Assembly (NCBI GenBank): GCA_051010095.1
Contig: JBPCVX010000117.1
Location: 1-15,405 of the forward strand
Direction of reading: 5' to 3'
From: CAJQND01 sp051010095
GTDB lineage: Bacteria > Pseudomonadota > Alphaproteobacteria > Rhizobiales > CAJQND01
DNA length: 15,405 nucleotides
Shown: in pieces, positions 1-8,284 of the stretch
How the letters are laid out: the number at the start of each line of letters is the position of its first letter
Numbering within the stretch: the stretch's first letter is position 1
Program-made: the position numbers and the translations under genes
Notes under the pieces: generated by a model
The model's database searches: none
Told to the model about the DNA's origin: nothing
Seen by the model: only the letters and a program-made list of their open reading frames with translations

Positions 1-105
1 GGCAAGCAGAAGAAATGGAGTAGTTGGCAACAACGGTAGCGCAACTCCAACAACACCCAGTGCGACAGACAGGCATCCAAAAAAGACTAAAAGCGTGCGT
101 TGCAT
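1..105 (-). CDS. DUF454 / YbaN-type inner-membrane protein, N-terminal part (runs off the left edge)
   Basis: Read on the minus strand, 35 codons are open from an ATG at 105 to the window edge, in frame. After Met-Gln-Arg they give a hydrophobic stretch ending in LPLLPTTPFLLLA at residues 23-35. The glycine-rich first helix followed by LPLLPTTPF is the hallmark of the DUF454 (YbaN) family of small inner-membrane proteins, whose function is not established. The frame stays open upstream of 105, with possible GTG/TTG starts near 129-138, so the exact start is uncertain; there is no strong ribosome binding site before the ATG. The gene is divergent from the DUF502 gene that starts at 215. Only about the first quarter of a typical family member would be visible. 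Confidence 0.72.
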   Translation of the reverse strand, partial: MQRTLLVFFGCLSVALGVVGVALPLLPTTPFLLLA

Positions 106-214
106 TTTTTTAGCCGAGTTTTGTTTCACTTTGTGCAAATCTCTTTCATGTTCTGCTTTACCTTTGCTCAAGAGAATTGTTTCTTGTTTCCCATATGTAT
201 GCCAAAAGAGGATT

Positions 215-997
215 ATGGCTGATAAAAAGAAAACTGTAGCACTTCCGCAACCGGGATTTTTCCACCGCCTTCGCACCTATTTTCTTACGGGGCTTGTGGT
301 CGCCGCGCCAATTGGGATTACCGTCTATCTAATTTGGTGGTTTGTTTCATTTTTTGATCAATGGATTAAGCCCTATATTCCCTCCGCGTACAATCCAGAT
401 AACTATCTTCCATTTTCGGTACCCGGTGTTGGGCTTTTGCTTGCATTGTTTGGGATCACTGTCATCGGGGCATTCACCGCAAACTTGTTTGGTCGCACAA
501 TAATCAACCTTTGGGAGAGGCTGCTATCAGGTATGCCAGTGGTGCGCACGGTTTATTCCGCGTTGAAACAAATTTTTGAGACGGTTTTGTCCCAGAAGTC
601 CGATTCGTTTAGAGAAGTGTGCTTGATCGAATATCCACGTAAAGGATTGTACGCGATTGCTTTTGTATCGTGCGATAGCGAAGGCGAAGTGCCTGCGCGG
701 GCAAAGGCAGGTGATCTAATTAGCGTGTTTCTTCCGACAACTCCAAACCCAACGTCTGGCTTTTTGCTGTTTGTGCCTGAGCGTGATGTGATTAAGCTCA
801 CGATGACGGTTGAAGAAGCGGCAAAACTGGTTATTTCAGCTGGGTTGGTGGTGCCAGATCACGAAGTGGGGGCTGAGGCGCCCGATCACTATGTTCCGCA
901 AATTACCGAAGAAACAGCACAAGAAATTTTAAAAGCTCAAGCCAAAAACCGCACATCCGAAGAGCGTGAAAAAAATACCTCTGATGCAGCCGAGTGA
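215..997 (+). CDS. DUF502 family two-helix membrane protein
   Basis: A 260-residue protein from the ATG at 215, which has an AAGAGGA-type ribosome binding site just upstream. The open frame reaches back to a GTG at 95, but that start would run into the divergent DUF454 gene and lacks support. Two hydrophobic segments are visible at about residues 22-46 and 71-93. They are followed by the conserved amphipathic stretch at 94-120 (RTIINLWERLLSGMPVVRTV) and a soluble part holding FLPTTPNPTSGFLLFVP at 172-188; both are DUF502 family signatures. The charged tail (about 235-260) is Glu/Lys-rich and probably disordered. The biochemical role of the family is unknown; membrane location is inferred from the helices. 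The stop codon abuts the stop of recG on the opposite strand with no base between them. Confidence 0.9.
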   Translation: MADKKKTVALPQPGFFHRLRTYFLTGLVVAAPIGITVYLIWWFVSFFDQWIKPYIPSAYNPDNYLPFSVPGVGLLLALFGITVIGAFTANLFGRTIINLWERLLSGMPVVRTVYSALKQIFETVLSQKSDSFREVCLIEYPRKGLYAIAFVSCDSEGEVPARAKAGDLISVFLPTTPNPTSGFLLFVPERDVIKLTMTVEEAAKLVISAGLVVPDHEVGAEAPDHYVPQITEETAQEILKAQAKNRTSEEREKNTSDAAE

Positions 998-3112
998 CTA
1001 TCCCGCACTTAACAACCGAATGGCCTCATCTCTTTCAAACAAATAAAGCAGGATTCTTAGGGCTGCGCCACGAGGAGAATTGAGGTGCGGATCCTGTTCA
1101 AGAATAAGGGTTGTGTCATCGCGCGCAGCTGCTAGTAATTCGCCGTGCAAGGTGAGATCCGCAATCTTAAATGCCGGCGCACCTGATTGGCGCACGCCCA
1201 ACAGTTCGCCTGATCCTCGCAACCGTAGATCTTCTTCAGCGATCAAAAATCCATCGTCGGTTTCGCGCATTATTTTTAGCCTAGCCTTGGCACTTTCGCT
1301 GAGATGGCCAGCATATAAGAGGAGGCATGAAGACTTCTCAGTGCCACGACCAACCCGGCCGCGTAATTGGTGCAATTGAGACAGCCCAAACCTTTCAGCA
1401 TTTTCGACCACCATTATGGTGGCTTCCGGCACATCCACACCAACTTCAATGACGGTGGTTGCGATAAGAATTGAAATATCGCCACTTTGAAAACGCTCCA
1501 TTACGGAGTCTTTTTCGGAACCTTTCATGCGACCATGGATTAGCCCGGTCTGGCCTGGAAAAAGTCTTTCAAGCGCTTGCTGGCGTTCCTCTGCTGCAGC
1601 CCAACCCATCTCTTCGTTCTCTTCCACAAGTGGGCACACCCAATAAACGCGGGCACCCTTAGCTAGTGCGCGCGGAAGGGCGTTAAGCACATCGCCAATG
1701 CGTTCAGCAGGAAGAACACGTGTGTCTATTGGCGTGCGACCAGCAGGTTTTTCTGTGAGTCGCGATACATCCATATCACCATAATACGTTAAGGCGAGAG
1801 TGCGCGGAATTGGAGTGGCCGTCATAACTAAAACATCCGCTTTACCGGCAGCCTTCGCTTGAATTGCAAGACGTTGATGCACGCCAAATCGATGCTGTTC
1901 ATCGATAACAGCCAAGCCCAGGTTGGCAAATTCAACACCCTCTTGAAAAATGGCATGAGTGCCAACCAGAATATCGATACCTCCTTTAGCGAGCTCTGCC
2001 AAAACGGCCCGCCGCGATGTTCTCTGATCACGACCTGTCAAAATTTCAATTCGAACGCCAGCGGGTTCTGCGAGCTTGCGTAAAGTTTCTAGGTGCTGTC
2101 TGGCTAGAATTTCTGTTGGAGCCATAAACGCTCCTTGAGCGCCGCTTTCAACGGCTGTGGCCAACGCGGCAAGTGCAACAATAGTTTTGCCAGCACCTAC
2201 ATCGCCCTGTAACAGGCGCAACATACGCTCATCAGACGCCATGTCGTGAAGTATTTCATCGATTGCTGTTGATTGTGCGCCCGTGAGGCTGAATGGCAGA
2301 TTGCCAGTAATGTGGGCGCGCAATTCACCTGTGCCAGCCAGTGATCGACCAGCGACTCTCTTCATTTGTTTACGAACGAGCGCCAAAGCAAGCTGATTAG
2401 CCAGCAATTCGTCATAAGCTATACGCGCCCGAGCTGGTGAAAGTGGAGAGAGGTCACTCTCCATTCCTGGCGCATGCGCTAGGTGAATGCTTCGCTCGAA
2501 ACTGTCCCAATGCTGTTTAACGTGCCAGCTTTCGTCCTGCCATTCGGGGAGCGCTGGCACAAGATCAACGGCTGCGGATATAGCTTTGTTCAGCGTCTTG
2601 GGGGACAGGCCAGCTGTCATGGGATAAACTGGCTCGATAAGTGGCATTTTGGCAAACTCGTCTGGGCTCACGATATAGTCTGGATGCACGATTTGAGGTG
2701 CATTGTTGAACCATTCAACTTTTCCTGAAACAAAGCGCGTTTGTCCTTCAGGCAATTGGCGCGCCAGATAGTCATTATGCGCGTGAAAAAAGACCAACGT
2801 AATGGTGCCACTTTCATCAGAACACAGCACTTTGTATGGCACACGACGGTTATGGCGCGGTGGGCGGCGATGCTGGCCAACTGTCACTTCAAGAGTCGCA
2901 ATTTCGCCGTGTGGCGCATCGGCAATGAGTGGACGCGACGAACGATCGATAACATTAGAAGGTAAGTGCCAAACCAAGTCGGCGACGCGCGCTTCACGGC
3001 TTTCGCTATCTGAAACACCCAACAGCTTAGCCAGAGTTTTGACCAACTTAGGCCCAACGCCCGGTAAAGTTTGGGCGCTCGCAAATAATGGATTAAGCAG
3101 CTCAGGTCGCAT
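998..3112 (-). CDS. recG: ATP-dependent DNA helicase RecG
   Basis: RecG is a cytoplasmic SF2 double-stranded DNA translocase that reverses stalled replication forks and branch-migrates junctions. The 704-residue length fits the family. In order: an N-terminal Gly-rich hairpin (LPGVGPKLVKTL, 16-27), the OB-fold wedge domain (about 65-150), Walker A GDVGAGKT at 303-310, the DEQH box at 404-407, motif III TATPIPRT at 431-438, motif VI QLRGRVGRG at 582-590, and the C-terminal TRG translocation region (about 619-644, with EEDLRLRGSGELLG). All motifs look intact. The ATG at 3112 lies inside the end of the upstream cyclotransferase-like gene (11-nt overlap), suggesting translational coupling. The gene ends head-to-tail-free against DUF502, so no dedicated terminator fits between them. 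Confidence 0.98.
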   Translation of the reverse strand: MRPELLNPLFASAQTLPGVGPKLVKTLAKLLGVSDSESREARVADLVWHLPSNVIDRSSRPLIADAPHGEIATLEVTVGQHRRPPRHNRRVPYKVLCSDESGTITLVFFHAHNDYLARQLPEGQTRFVSGKVEWFNNAPQIVHPDYIVSPDEFAKMPLIEPVYPMTAGLSPKTLNKAISAAVDLVPALPEWQDESWHVKQHWDSFERSIHLAHAPGMESDLSPLSPARARIAYDELLANQLALALVRKQMKRVAGRSLAGTGELRAHITGNLPFSLTGAQSTAIDEILHDMASDERMLRLLQGDVGAGKTIVALAALATAVESGAQGAFMAPTEILARQHLETLRKLAEPAGVRIEILTGRDQRTSRRAVLAELAKGGIDILVGTHAIFQEGVEFANLGLAVIDEQHRFGVHQRLAIQAKAAGKADVLVMTATPIPRTLALTYYGDMDVSRLTEKPAGRTPIDTRVLPAERIGDVLNALPRALAKGARVYWVCPLVEENEEMGWAAAEERQQALERLFPGQTGLIHGRMKGSEKDSVMERFQSGDISILIATTVIEVGVDVPEATIMVVENAERFGLSQLHQLRGRVGRGTEKSSCLLLYAGHLSESAKARLKIMRETDDGFLIAEEDLRLRGSGELLGVRQSGAPAFKIADLTLHGELLAAARDDTTLILEQDPHLNSPRGAALRILLYLFERDEAIRLLSAG

Positions 3113-3701
3113 CGGGACTTTCTTTGTTCGCGGACAATTTTTGCCACCATAGATCTTGACGAAGTGCAGAACGCAGGGGAGTAGACGTTTCTTGCGGTGC
3201 GTTGTCTATGTAGCGTTTAGCCTCGGTGAGGGAGTCTCCGGTCAGTGTCCTGAGATAAGCTAAGCCAGCAGAAATTGAAAAATCTTCGCCAGTTTCGAGT
3301 TCAAAATTCTCTGGCAAATCAGTCCAAACGCAAGCATCGAAGTGGCTTTTGTGCAGCCACGTAACGAGAATTTTGTTAAGAGGTGGATTTGAGCTATTCA
3401 AGCGGCCTGTTTCCAGTTGAGCATACCCAATTCGTTCCAATGGTGCGCGCTCGCGTGCAGCCAAATCTGCGATTGCCTCATCTAGGTCTCCTCGGACGCT
3501 CTCAATATAGCTTGTTGGGCAAGGTGCACCGTGTCGTGGGTCAATGATGACCACCAAAGATAGTTGGCGCTTTGGCGAAATGCGCGAAAACTCCAGAGGT
3601 AATCTAGGACCTGCGCCCAAATGCCAGCCGTTTTTTGTCCAGGGTTCTAAATTTTCCAGGTCCCAAAGCAATGAACCCCAACCAATTATGGCAATACGCA
3701 T
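3102..3701 (-). CDS. gamma-glutamylcyclotransferase-like (GGCT-fold) hypothetical protein
   Basis: A 199-residue protein read from the ATG at 3701, where GGTGGGAA lies about 6 nt upstream. The frame extends to a TTG at 3752, which I do not use. The N-terminus MRIAIIGWGSLLWD places a glycine-rich GWGSL loop right after the first strand. This resembles the YGSL/YGSN loop of the gamma-glutamylcyclotransferase/ChaC fold. It is followed by LPLEFSRISPKRQLSLVVI (about 35-53), as in a recurrent bacterial group of GGCT-like hypothetical proteins. No signal peptide or membrane helix is seen, so it is probably cytoplasmic. The substrate is unknown, and glutathione or gamma-glutamyl-peptide turnover is only a fold-based guess. 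Its last 11 nt overlap the recG start, and it is divergent from sdhE across 88 bp. Confidence 0.7.
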   Translation of the reverse strand: MRIAIIGWGSLLWDLENLEPWTKNGWHLGAGPRLPLEFSRISPKRQLSLVVIIDPRHGAPCPTSYIESVRGDLDEAIADLAARERAPLERIGYAQLETGRLNSSNPPLNKILVTWLHKSHFDACVWTDLPENFELETGEDFSISAGLAYLRTLTGDSLTEAKRYIDNAPQETSTPLRSALRQDLWWQKLSANKESPDAT

Positions 3702-3789
3702 GCAGATTCCCACCGTAATATTTGTTTGAACACTAGACCTAAATCGCTGCAAGGCCTATGTGATGCAATGACCTTGTGGATATCACCTT
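3702..3789. promoter_or_regulatory. divergent intergenic region between the recG pair and the sdhE-mfd pair
   Basis: These 88 bp separate the minus-strand GGCT-like/recG pair from the plus-strand sdhE/mfd pair and must hold the promoters for at least one of them. A TTGAAC (3726-3731) on the plus strand and TTGCAG/TTGCAT on the minus strand are candidate -35 elements. I could not pair any of them with a convincing -10 at 16-18 bp. I found no alphaproteobacterial SOS box (GAAC-N7-GAAC or GTTC-N7-GTTC) here. The assignment rests on layout, not on a recognised motif. Confidence 0.4.
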
Positions 3790-4083
3790 ATGACCAGTGA
3801 TTATGACCTAGATGATTATAACCGCCGCCGAAAATTAGTTTTCCGCGCAAACCATCGCGGTATGAAGGAGATGGACGTTGTGTTGGGTGGTTATGTGAAG
3901 CGTCACATTGATCGTATGAGTTCGGATGATCTGGAAGAGCTTGAAAGGATCATCGTGATTCCTGATGCAGACTTACTCGCATGGCTCACAAAACAACAGG
4001 AAGTGCCTGAAGAACATCGCTCTCAACTGCTTGATGAAATTCTAGCCTTCACAACCACGCCTGATAATTACACAAGCGTTTAA
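3790..4083 (+). CDS. sdhE: SdhE / CptB family FAD assembly factor (DUF339)
   Basis: A 97-residue cytoplasmic protein of the SdhE (Sdh5, DUF339) family. The family promotes covalent attachment of FAD to the flavoprotein subunit of succinate dehydrogenase. The diagnostic RGxxE motif is present as RGMKE at residues 23-27, in the context FRANHRGMKEMD. The downstream helical part contains the family-type segment DLEELERIIVIPDADLLAWL (46-65). Length matches the family (about 80-100 residues). The ATG at 3790 has only a weak ribosome binding site (GTGGA at 3776-3780). Three bases separate its stop from the mfd start, so the two genes are almost certainly co-transcribed. sdhE beside mfd and recG is a familiar alphaproteobacterial neighbourhood; no sdh genes are in the window. 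Confidence 0.94.
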   Translation: MTSDYDLDDYNRRRKLVFRANHRGMKEMDVVLGGYVKRHIDRMSSDDLEELERIIVIPDADLLAWLTKQQEVPEEHRSQLLDEILAFTTTPDNYTSV

Positions 4084-4086
4084 GTT

Positions 4087-7000
4087 ATGGAATTTCGTAA
4101 ACTCATCGATTTCAACGGCAAGGCTACGATTGCCCGCACACCTGAGGGCTTAGATGCTCTCGTCCTTGGCGACTTGATGCGCGTGGCATCCGCAAAGCAT
4201 GATTCACTTGGGCCAGTTTTACACATCACACGCGATGATGCGCGCATGGCTGATCTAAGTGCAGCGTTGGAATTTTTCGCCCCTGATATTGATGTCTTGC
4301 GTTTCCCCGCATGGGATTGTTTGCCCTATGATAGAGTGAGTCCACGCTCTGAAATTGTAGCACGCCGGGTAAAAGTGCTTGCTGACTTGGCGGGTAGAAA
4401 AGAGATATCGAAAACGCCCTTGGTCGTCCTCACGACTGTTAACGCAGCGCTTCAACGCGTGCCTTCTGTTGAGATGATCCGACAGTCTCATTGGCAAGCT
4501 AGCCCCGGAAACCTGATCGATCTGTCGGGATTGCAAACCTTTTTGAGTGAAAACGGCTTCGCGCGGACGGGAACAGTTGTTGACCCGGGCGATTATGCCA
4601 TTCGCGGTGGTATTATCGATGTTTTCACGCCCGGTGCTTCTGAACCTGTTCGCCTTGATCTCTTTGGCGACAGCCTTGAATCGATACGTACATTTGATCC
4701 ACAGACACAACGCACTACAGGTCAGTTAAAGTCAGTGAACTTACTGCCTGCAGGAGAATTGCGCTTAACACCTGAAACAATTGGACGTTTCAGAACGCGA
4801 TATGCTGCGGAATTTGGTGGCATTACCTCTTCCGATCCACTTTACGAAGCGATTAGTGCTGCACGTCGTTATCAAGGCATGGAGCACTGGCTTCCGCTCT
4901 TCCATGATGAGATGGCAAGCATTTTTACCTATGCTCCTTGGCACGCGATTTCTCTCGATAATGCGGTCGAAGAGGCGTCTTCTGCGCGGCTGGAACTCAT
5001 TCAAGAGTATTACAATGCTCGCGTTGACGCCTTGGAACAGGACACTTTTGGCGCTGCACCATATAAACCACTTAAACCAGCACAATTGTATCTAAGCGAA
5101 GCAGATTGGGAACAAAGCGCAGAATGTGCGCCGCGCGTTTATCAGTTCACTCCTTTTGAGCCTCCAGAGAGTGCTGGGGCTGCTGTTGTATCAGCGGAAG
5201 GCGGGCAAGGGCGAACATTCGCCGCTGAACGCGCGGAAGAAGGTCGAAACGTATATGAAGCTGTTCGTGATTATATTGTTTCGCAACAACAGTCGAACCG
5301 TCGTGTTGTCATTGCATCGTGGACGGAGGGCGCGCGTGAACGATTAGCGGGTATCTTGCGTGATCACGAAGTTTCACCGGTTTCAGAGGCGAAAAACTGG
5401 GCCGAAGCGGCGAGCCGTGAACCTGAAATTGTTAACGTGGTTGTCCTCGGATTGGAGAATGGCTTTATCACACCTGATCTTGCGATCATTTCAGAGCAAG
5501 ACATTTTGGGTGACCGGCTGGTGCGGCGTTCTCGTCGAGCGAAAAAGGCATCTGATTTTATTTCCGAGCTGTCTGCGTTATCGCCAGGAGATCTGGTTGT
5601 GCATGTAGACCATGGAATTGGCAGGTTTGAAGGACTGCGCACGATCGATGTGCAGAACGCACCACATGATTGTCTGTATCTGACTTACCACGGTGGAGAT
5701 CGTTTATTCTTGCCGGTTGAGAATATTGAGTTGCTATCGCGTTACGGGGCCGACGAAGCGGGCGCCCAATTAGACCGCCTTGGTGGCGGGGGATGGCAAG
5801 CTCGCAAGGCAAAATTGAAGAAGCGTGTACGCGAAATTGCGGAAGGCCTCATCAAAACGGCAGCTGCTCGGCAATTGCGCAAAGGCGATGTGCTTGACAC
5901 CCCGGAAGGTCTCTACGACGAGTTTTGTGCGCGTTTTCCTTTTGAGGAGACCGAAGACCAACTCAACTCGATTGATGCCGTTCTAGATGATCTGGCCGCA
6001 GGTCTGCCAATGGACCGATTAGTATGCGGTGATGTCGGTTTTGGAAAAACAGAAGTGGCTCTGCGATCGGCATTTGTGACAGCTCTCAACGGCAAGCAAG
6101 TTGCTGTTGTTGTGCCCACAACACTTTTGGCACGCCAACATTTTGCAACCTTCAAGGAGCGTTTTGCAGGGTATCCCGTTCGCATCGAGCAGGCTTCGCG
6201 CATGGTAAGCCGTAAAGAGCTTGAGGAAACAAAACGCGGGCTTACCACCGGCGATGTGGACATTATCGTGGGTACGCACGCGCTTCTAGCAGATAGCGTT
6301 AAATTCCGCGATCTGGGGTTAATGATTATAGATGAAGAGCAGCACTTTGGCGTTAAACACAAAGAGCGACTTAAGGAAATGCGTGCCAACGTGCATGTTC
6401 TGACACTTACTGCAACGCCCATTCCGCGCACACTGCAGTTGGCGCTTTCTGGGGTGCGTGAACTGTCTCTCATTACCACACCGCCACTCGATCGATTGGC
6501 AGTGCGAACGTTCATTTCACCATTTGATCCTGTAATAATTCGCGAGACATTGCTACGTGAGCATTTTCGGGGAGGACAAAGTTTCTTTGTTGTACCGCGG
6601 ATTTCTGACCTCACCGAAATGCAGGAGTTTTTGACTGAACATGTTCCTGAAGTAAAGGTCGCAGTTGCTCATGGGCGCCTGGCGCCTGGTCAATTAGAAG
6701 ACGTCATGAGCGCATTTTATGAGCGCAAATATGATGTCTTGCTCTCCACGACGATTGTTGAATCTGGGCTCGACATACCCACGGCGAACACACTTGTGGT
6801 GCATAGGGCTGACATGTTTGGGTTGGCGCAACTTTATCAGCTACGCGGACGGGTGGGGAGGTCAAAGCAACGCGCTTATGCCTTAATGACTGTGCCTGCG
6901 AATAAAGTTCTGACAGAAGCAGCCGACAAACGCCTACGGGTGCTGCAATCTCTGGATTCTCTGGGTGCGGGATTCAGTTTGGCGAGTCACGATTTGGACA

Positions 7001-7593
7001 TACGCGGTGCTGGTAATTTGATTGGCGAAGAACAATCCGGCCATATCAAGGAAGTGGGGTTTGAGCTCTATCAAGACATGCTTGAAGAAGCGGTCGCGAG
7101 CTTGCGCGACGGCGGTGGAGACGACGAAGCGGAAGAGAAATGGTCACCAAACATAAACATTGGAACATCGGTTCTTTTGCCCGAACACTATATTTCTGAT
7201 TTGCAGGTGCGTTTGGGATTGTACCGAAGACTGGCAGATTTGGAAACAAACGAAGATCTTGAGGGGTTTGCGGCTGAGTTACATGATCGATTTGGCACCC
7301 TGCCTGAAGAAGTGAAACACCTGCTCGCAATCGTCGGGATCAAAATGCTGTGTCGTCGGGCCAATGTTGCCACGGTCGACGCTGGCCCTAAAGGAGCGGT
7401 ATTAGGATTCAGGGAAGATAACTTCGCAAATCCGGCCGGGCTCGTTGTATTTATCAATGAACAAGGAAACCTTGCCAAGCTTCGACCGGATCATAAGCTC
7501 GTTATAAGACGCTCATGGGAAAGTGCTGCTGATCGGCTCAAAGGCGTGCGCAATATTTTGCGTAAGCTGGCGAAAGTCGCGAGTGCAACTTAA
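4087..7593 (+). CDS. mfd: transcription-repair coupling factor Mfd
   Basis: Mfd displaces RNA polymerase stalled at DNA lesions and recruits UvrA, starting strand-specific excision repair. At 1168 residues it is full length for the family. In order: the UvrB-homology region near the N-terminus (FPAWDCLPYDRVSPR at 73-87), the CarD-like RNA polymerase interaction domain (starting about 499, SPGDLVVHVDHGIGRFEGL), Walker A GDVGFGKT at 648-655, the DEEQ box at 749-752, TATPIPRT, motif VI RGRVGRSK at 920-927, the translocation motif around 969-980 (DLDIRGAGNL), and a C-terminal TRCF D7 domain. The ATG at 4087 has no clear Shine-Dalgarno sequence and sits 3 nt after the sdhE stop, which suggests re-initiation or coupling. 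Its TAA stop shares a TTAA palindrome with the convergent DsbA-family gene. Confidence 0.98.
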   Translation: MEFRKLIDFNGKATIARTPEGLDALVLGDLMRVASAKHDSLGPVLHITRDDARMADLSAALEFFAPDIDVLRFPAWDCLPYDRVSPRSEIVARRVKVLADLAGRKEISKTPLVVLTTVNAALQRVPSVEMIRQSHWQASPGNLIDLSGLQTFLSENGFARTGTVVDPGDYAIRGGIIDVFTPGASEPVRLDLFGDSLESIRTFDPQTQRTTGQLKSVNLLPAGELRLTPETIGRFRTRYAAEFGGITSSDPLYEAISAARRYQGMEHWLPLFHDEMASIFTYAPWHAISLDNAVEEASSARLELIQEYYNARVDALEQDTFGAAPYKPLKPAQLYLSEADWEQSAECAPRVYQFTPFEPPESAGAAVVSAEGGQGRTFAAERAEEGRNVYEAVRDYIVSQQQSNRRVVIASWTEGARERLAGILRDHEVSPVSEAKNWAEAASREPEIVNVVVLGLENGFITPDLAIISEQDILGDRLVRRSRRAKKASDFISELSALSPGDLVVHVDHGIGRFEGLRTIDVQNAPHDCLYLTYHGGDRLFLPVENIELLSRYGADEAGAQLDRLGGGGWQARKAKLKKRVREIAEGLIKTAAARQLRKGDVLDTPEGLYDEFCARFPFEETEDQLNSIDAVLDDLAAGLPMDRLVCGDVGFGKTEVALRSAFVTALNGKQVAVVVPTTLLARQHFATFKERFAGYPVRIEQASRMVSRKELEETKRGLTTGDVDIIVGTHALLADSVKFRDLGLMIIDEEQHFGVKHKERLKEMRANVHVLTLTATPIPRTLQLALSGVRELSLITTPPLDRLAVRTFISPFDPVIIRETLLREHFRGGQSFFVVPRISDLTEMQEFLTEHVPEVKVAVAHGRLAPGQLEDVMSAFYERKYDVLLSTTIVESGLDIPTANTLVVHRADMFGLAQLYQLRGRVGRSKQRAYALMTVPANKVLTEAADKRLRVLQSLDSLGAGFSLASHDLDIRGAGNLIGEEQSGHIKEVGFELYQDMLEEAVASLRDGGGDDEAEEKWSPNINIGTSVLLPEHYISDLQVRLGLYRRLADLETNEDLEGFAAELHDRFGTLPEEVKHLLAIVGIKMLCRRANVATVDAGPKGAVLGFREDNFANPAGLVVFINEQGNLAKLRPDHKLVIRRSWESAADRLKGVRNILRKLAKVASAT

Positions 7594-8240
7594 ACGGCAC
7601 TTCGTTCCCCATGTGCTTTGCTGATTGCTCCTGCAATGACATCTGATGGCTGAGCTCCCATAACCGCATATTTTTGATCTACGATGAAACAGGGAACACC
7701 GGTGACGCCCATTTGGCCTGCTGTAACAATCTCCTGTCGAACCTCGTCCTTGTCCGCGTCACCTGCAAGAAGACGCTCAACAACTTCGCGCTCTAATCCT
7801 GCGTCTTCAGCTGCATTTAACAGGGTATCTTGATCTGACAGATCTTCGCCTTCCAGAAAAAACAAACTGAACAAACGCTCAACCATCGCATCTTGCGCGT
7901 TGAAGGCAGCCGCCCATCGAATGAGGCGATGGGCATTTAATGTGTTTGGCGACTTCTCAATGCTTTCGAAATCAAATTCTATGTCGTCGGCTTTGCCTGT
8001 TTCGCGAATGCGATCGTATGCCTCTTTGGCGCCTTCTGCGCCGAACTTGTTTTCAAGATACTCTTTCCGGCTCATGCCGTTTTCAGGAATTGTCGGATCG
8101 AGTTGGAAAGGACGCCAACGTACTTCAACAGGAATCTCAGGATGGGCAGCAAGCGCTTTTTCTAGCCGCCGCTTACCAATCAAGCACCAAGGGCACATGA
8201 CATCTGATATTACGTCGATGGTTATTGGGGATGCAGTCAT
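7590..8240 (-). CDS. DsbA family (FrnE-like) thiol oxidoreductase
   Basis: A 216-residue thioredoxin-fold protein of the DsbA/FrnE/2-hydroxychromene-2-carboxylate isomerase group. The redox motif CPWC is at residues 16-19 directly after the first strand. The helical insertion covers about 55-165, and the cis-proline loop is GVPCF (Pro183). The context DVMCPWCLIGK, WRPFQLDP and MGVTGVPCFIV is typical of the FrnE-like branch. There is no signal peptide, so unlike true DsbA it should act in the cytoplasm on protein or small-molecule thiols or disulfides. The ATG at 8240 has GGGAG about 8 nt upstream. It lies 44 bp after the acyl-CoA ligase stop on the same strand and probably shares its transcript. 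Its stop overlaps the mfd stop by 4 bp. Confidence 0.93.
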   Translation of the reverse strand: MTASPITIDVISDVMCPWCLIGKRRLEKALAAHPEIPVEVRWRPFQLDPTIPENGMSRKEYLENKFGAEGAKEAYDRIRETGKADDIEFDFESIEKSPNTLNAHRLIRWAAAFNAQDAMVERLFSLFFLEGEDLSDQDTLLNAAEDAGLEREVVERLLAGDADKDEVRQEIVTAGQMGVTGVPCFIVDQKYAVMGAQPSDVIAGAISKAHGERSAV

Positions 8241-8284
8241 GGTAAGGCTCCCATACTAAAGTGATGCCGAATAGATGATAATTT

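Noticed and set aside
95..214. 40-codon N-terminal extension of the DUF502 protein from a GTG
   Set aside because: The ATG at 215 has a good ribosome binding site and gives the usual family N-terminus; the extension overlaps the divergent DUF454 gene.
3702..3752. TTG-initiated extension of the GGCT-like protein
   Set aside because: The ATG at 3701 begins exactly at the first beta strand and has a better ribosome binding site.
5913..6614. 233-codon open frame antisense to mfd
   Set aside because: Serine/arginine-rich composition typical of an antisense shadow; it lies wholly within the conserved helicase core of mfd.
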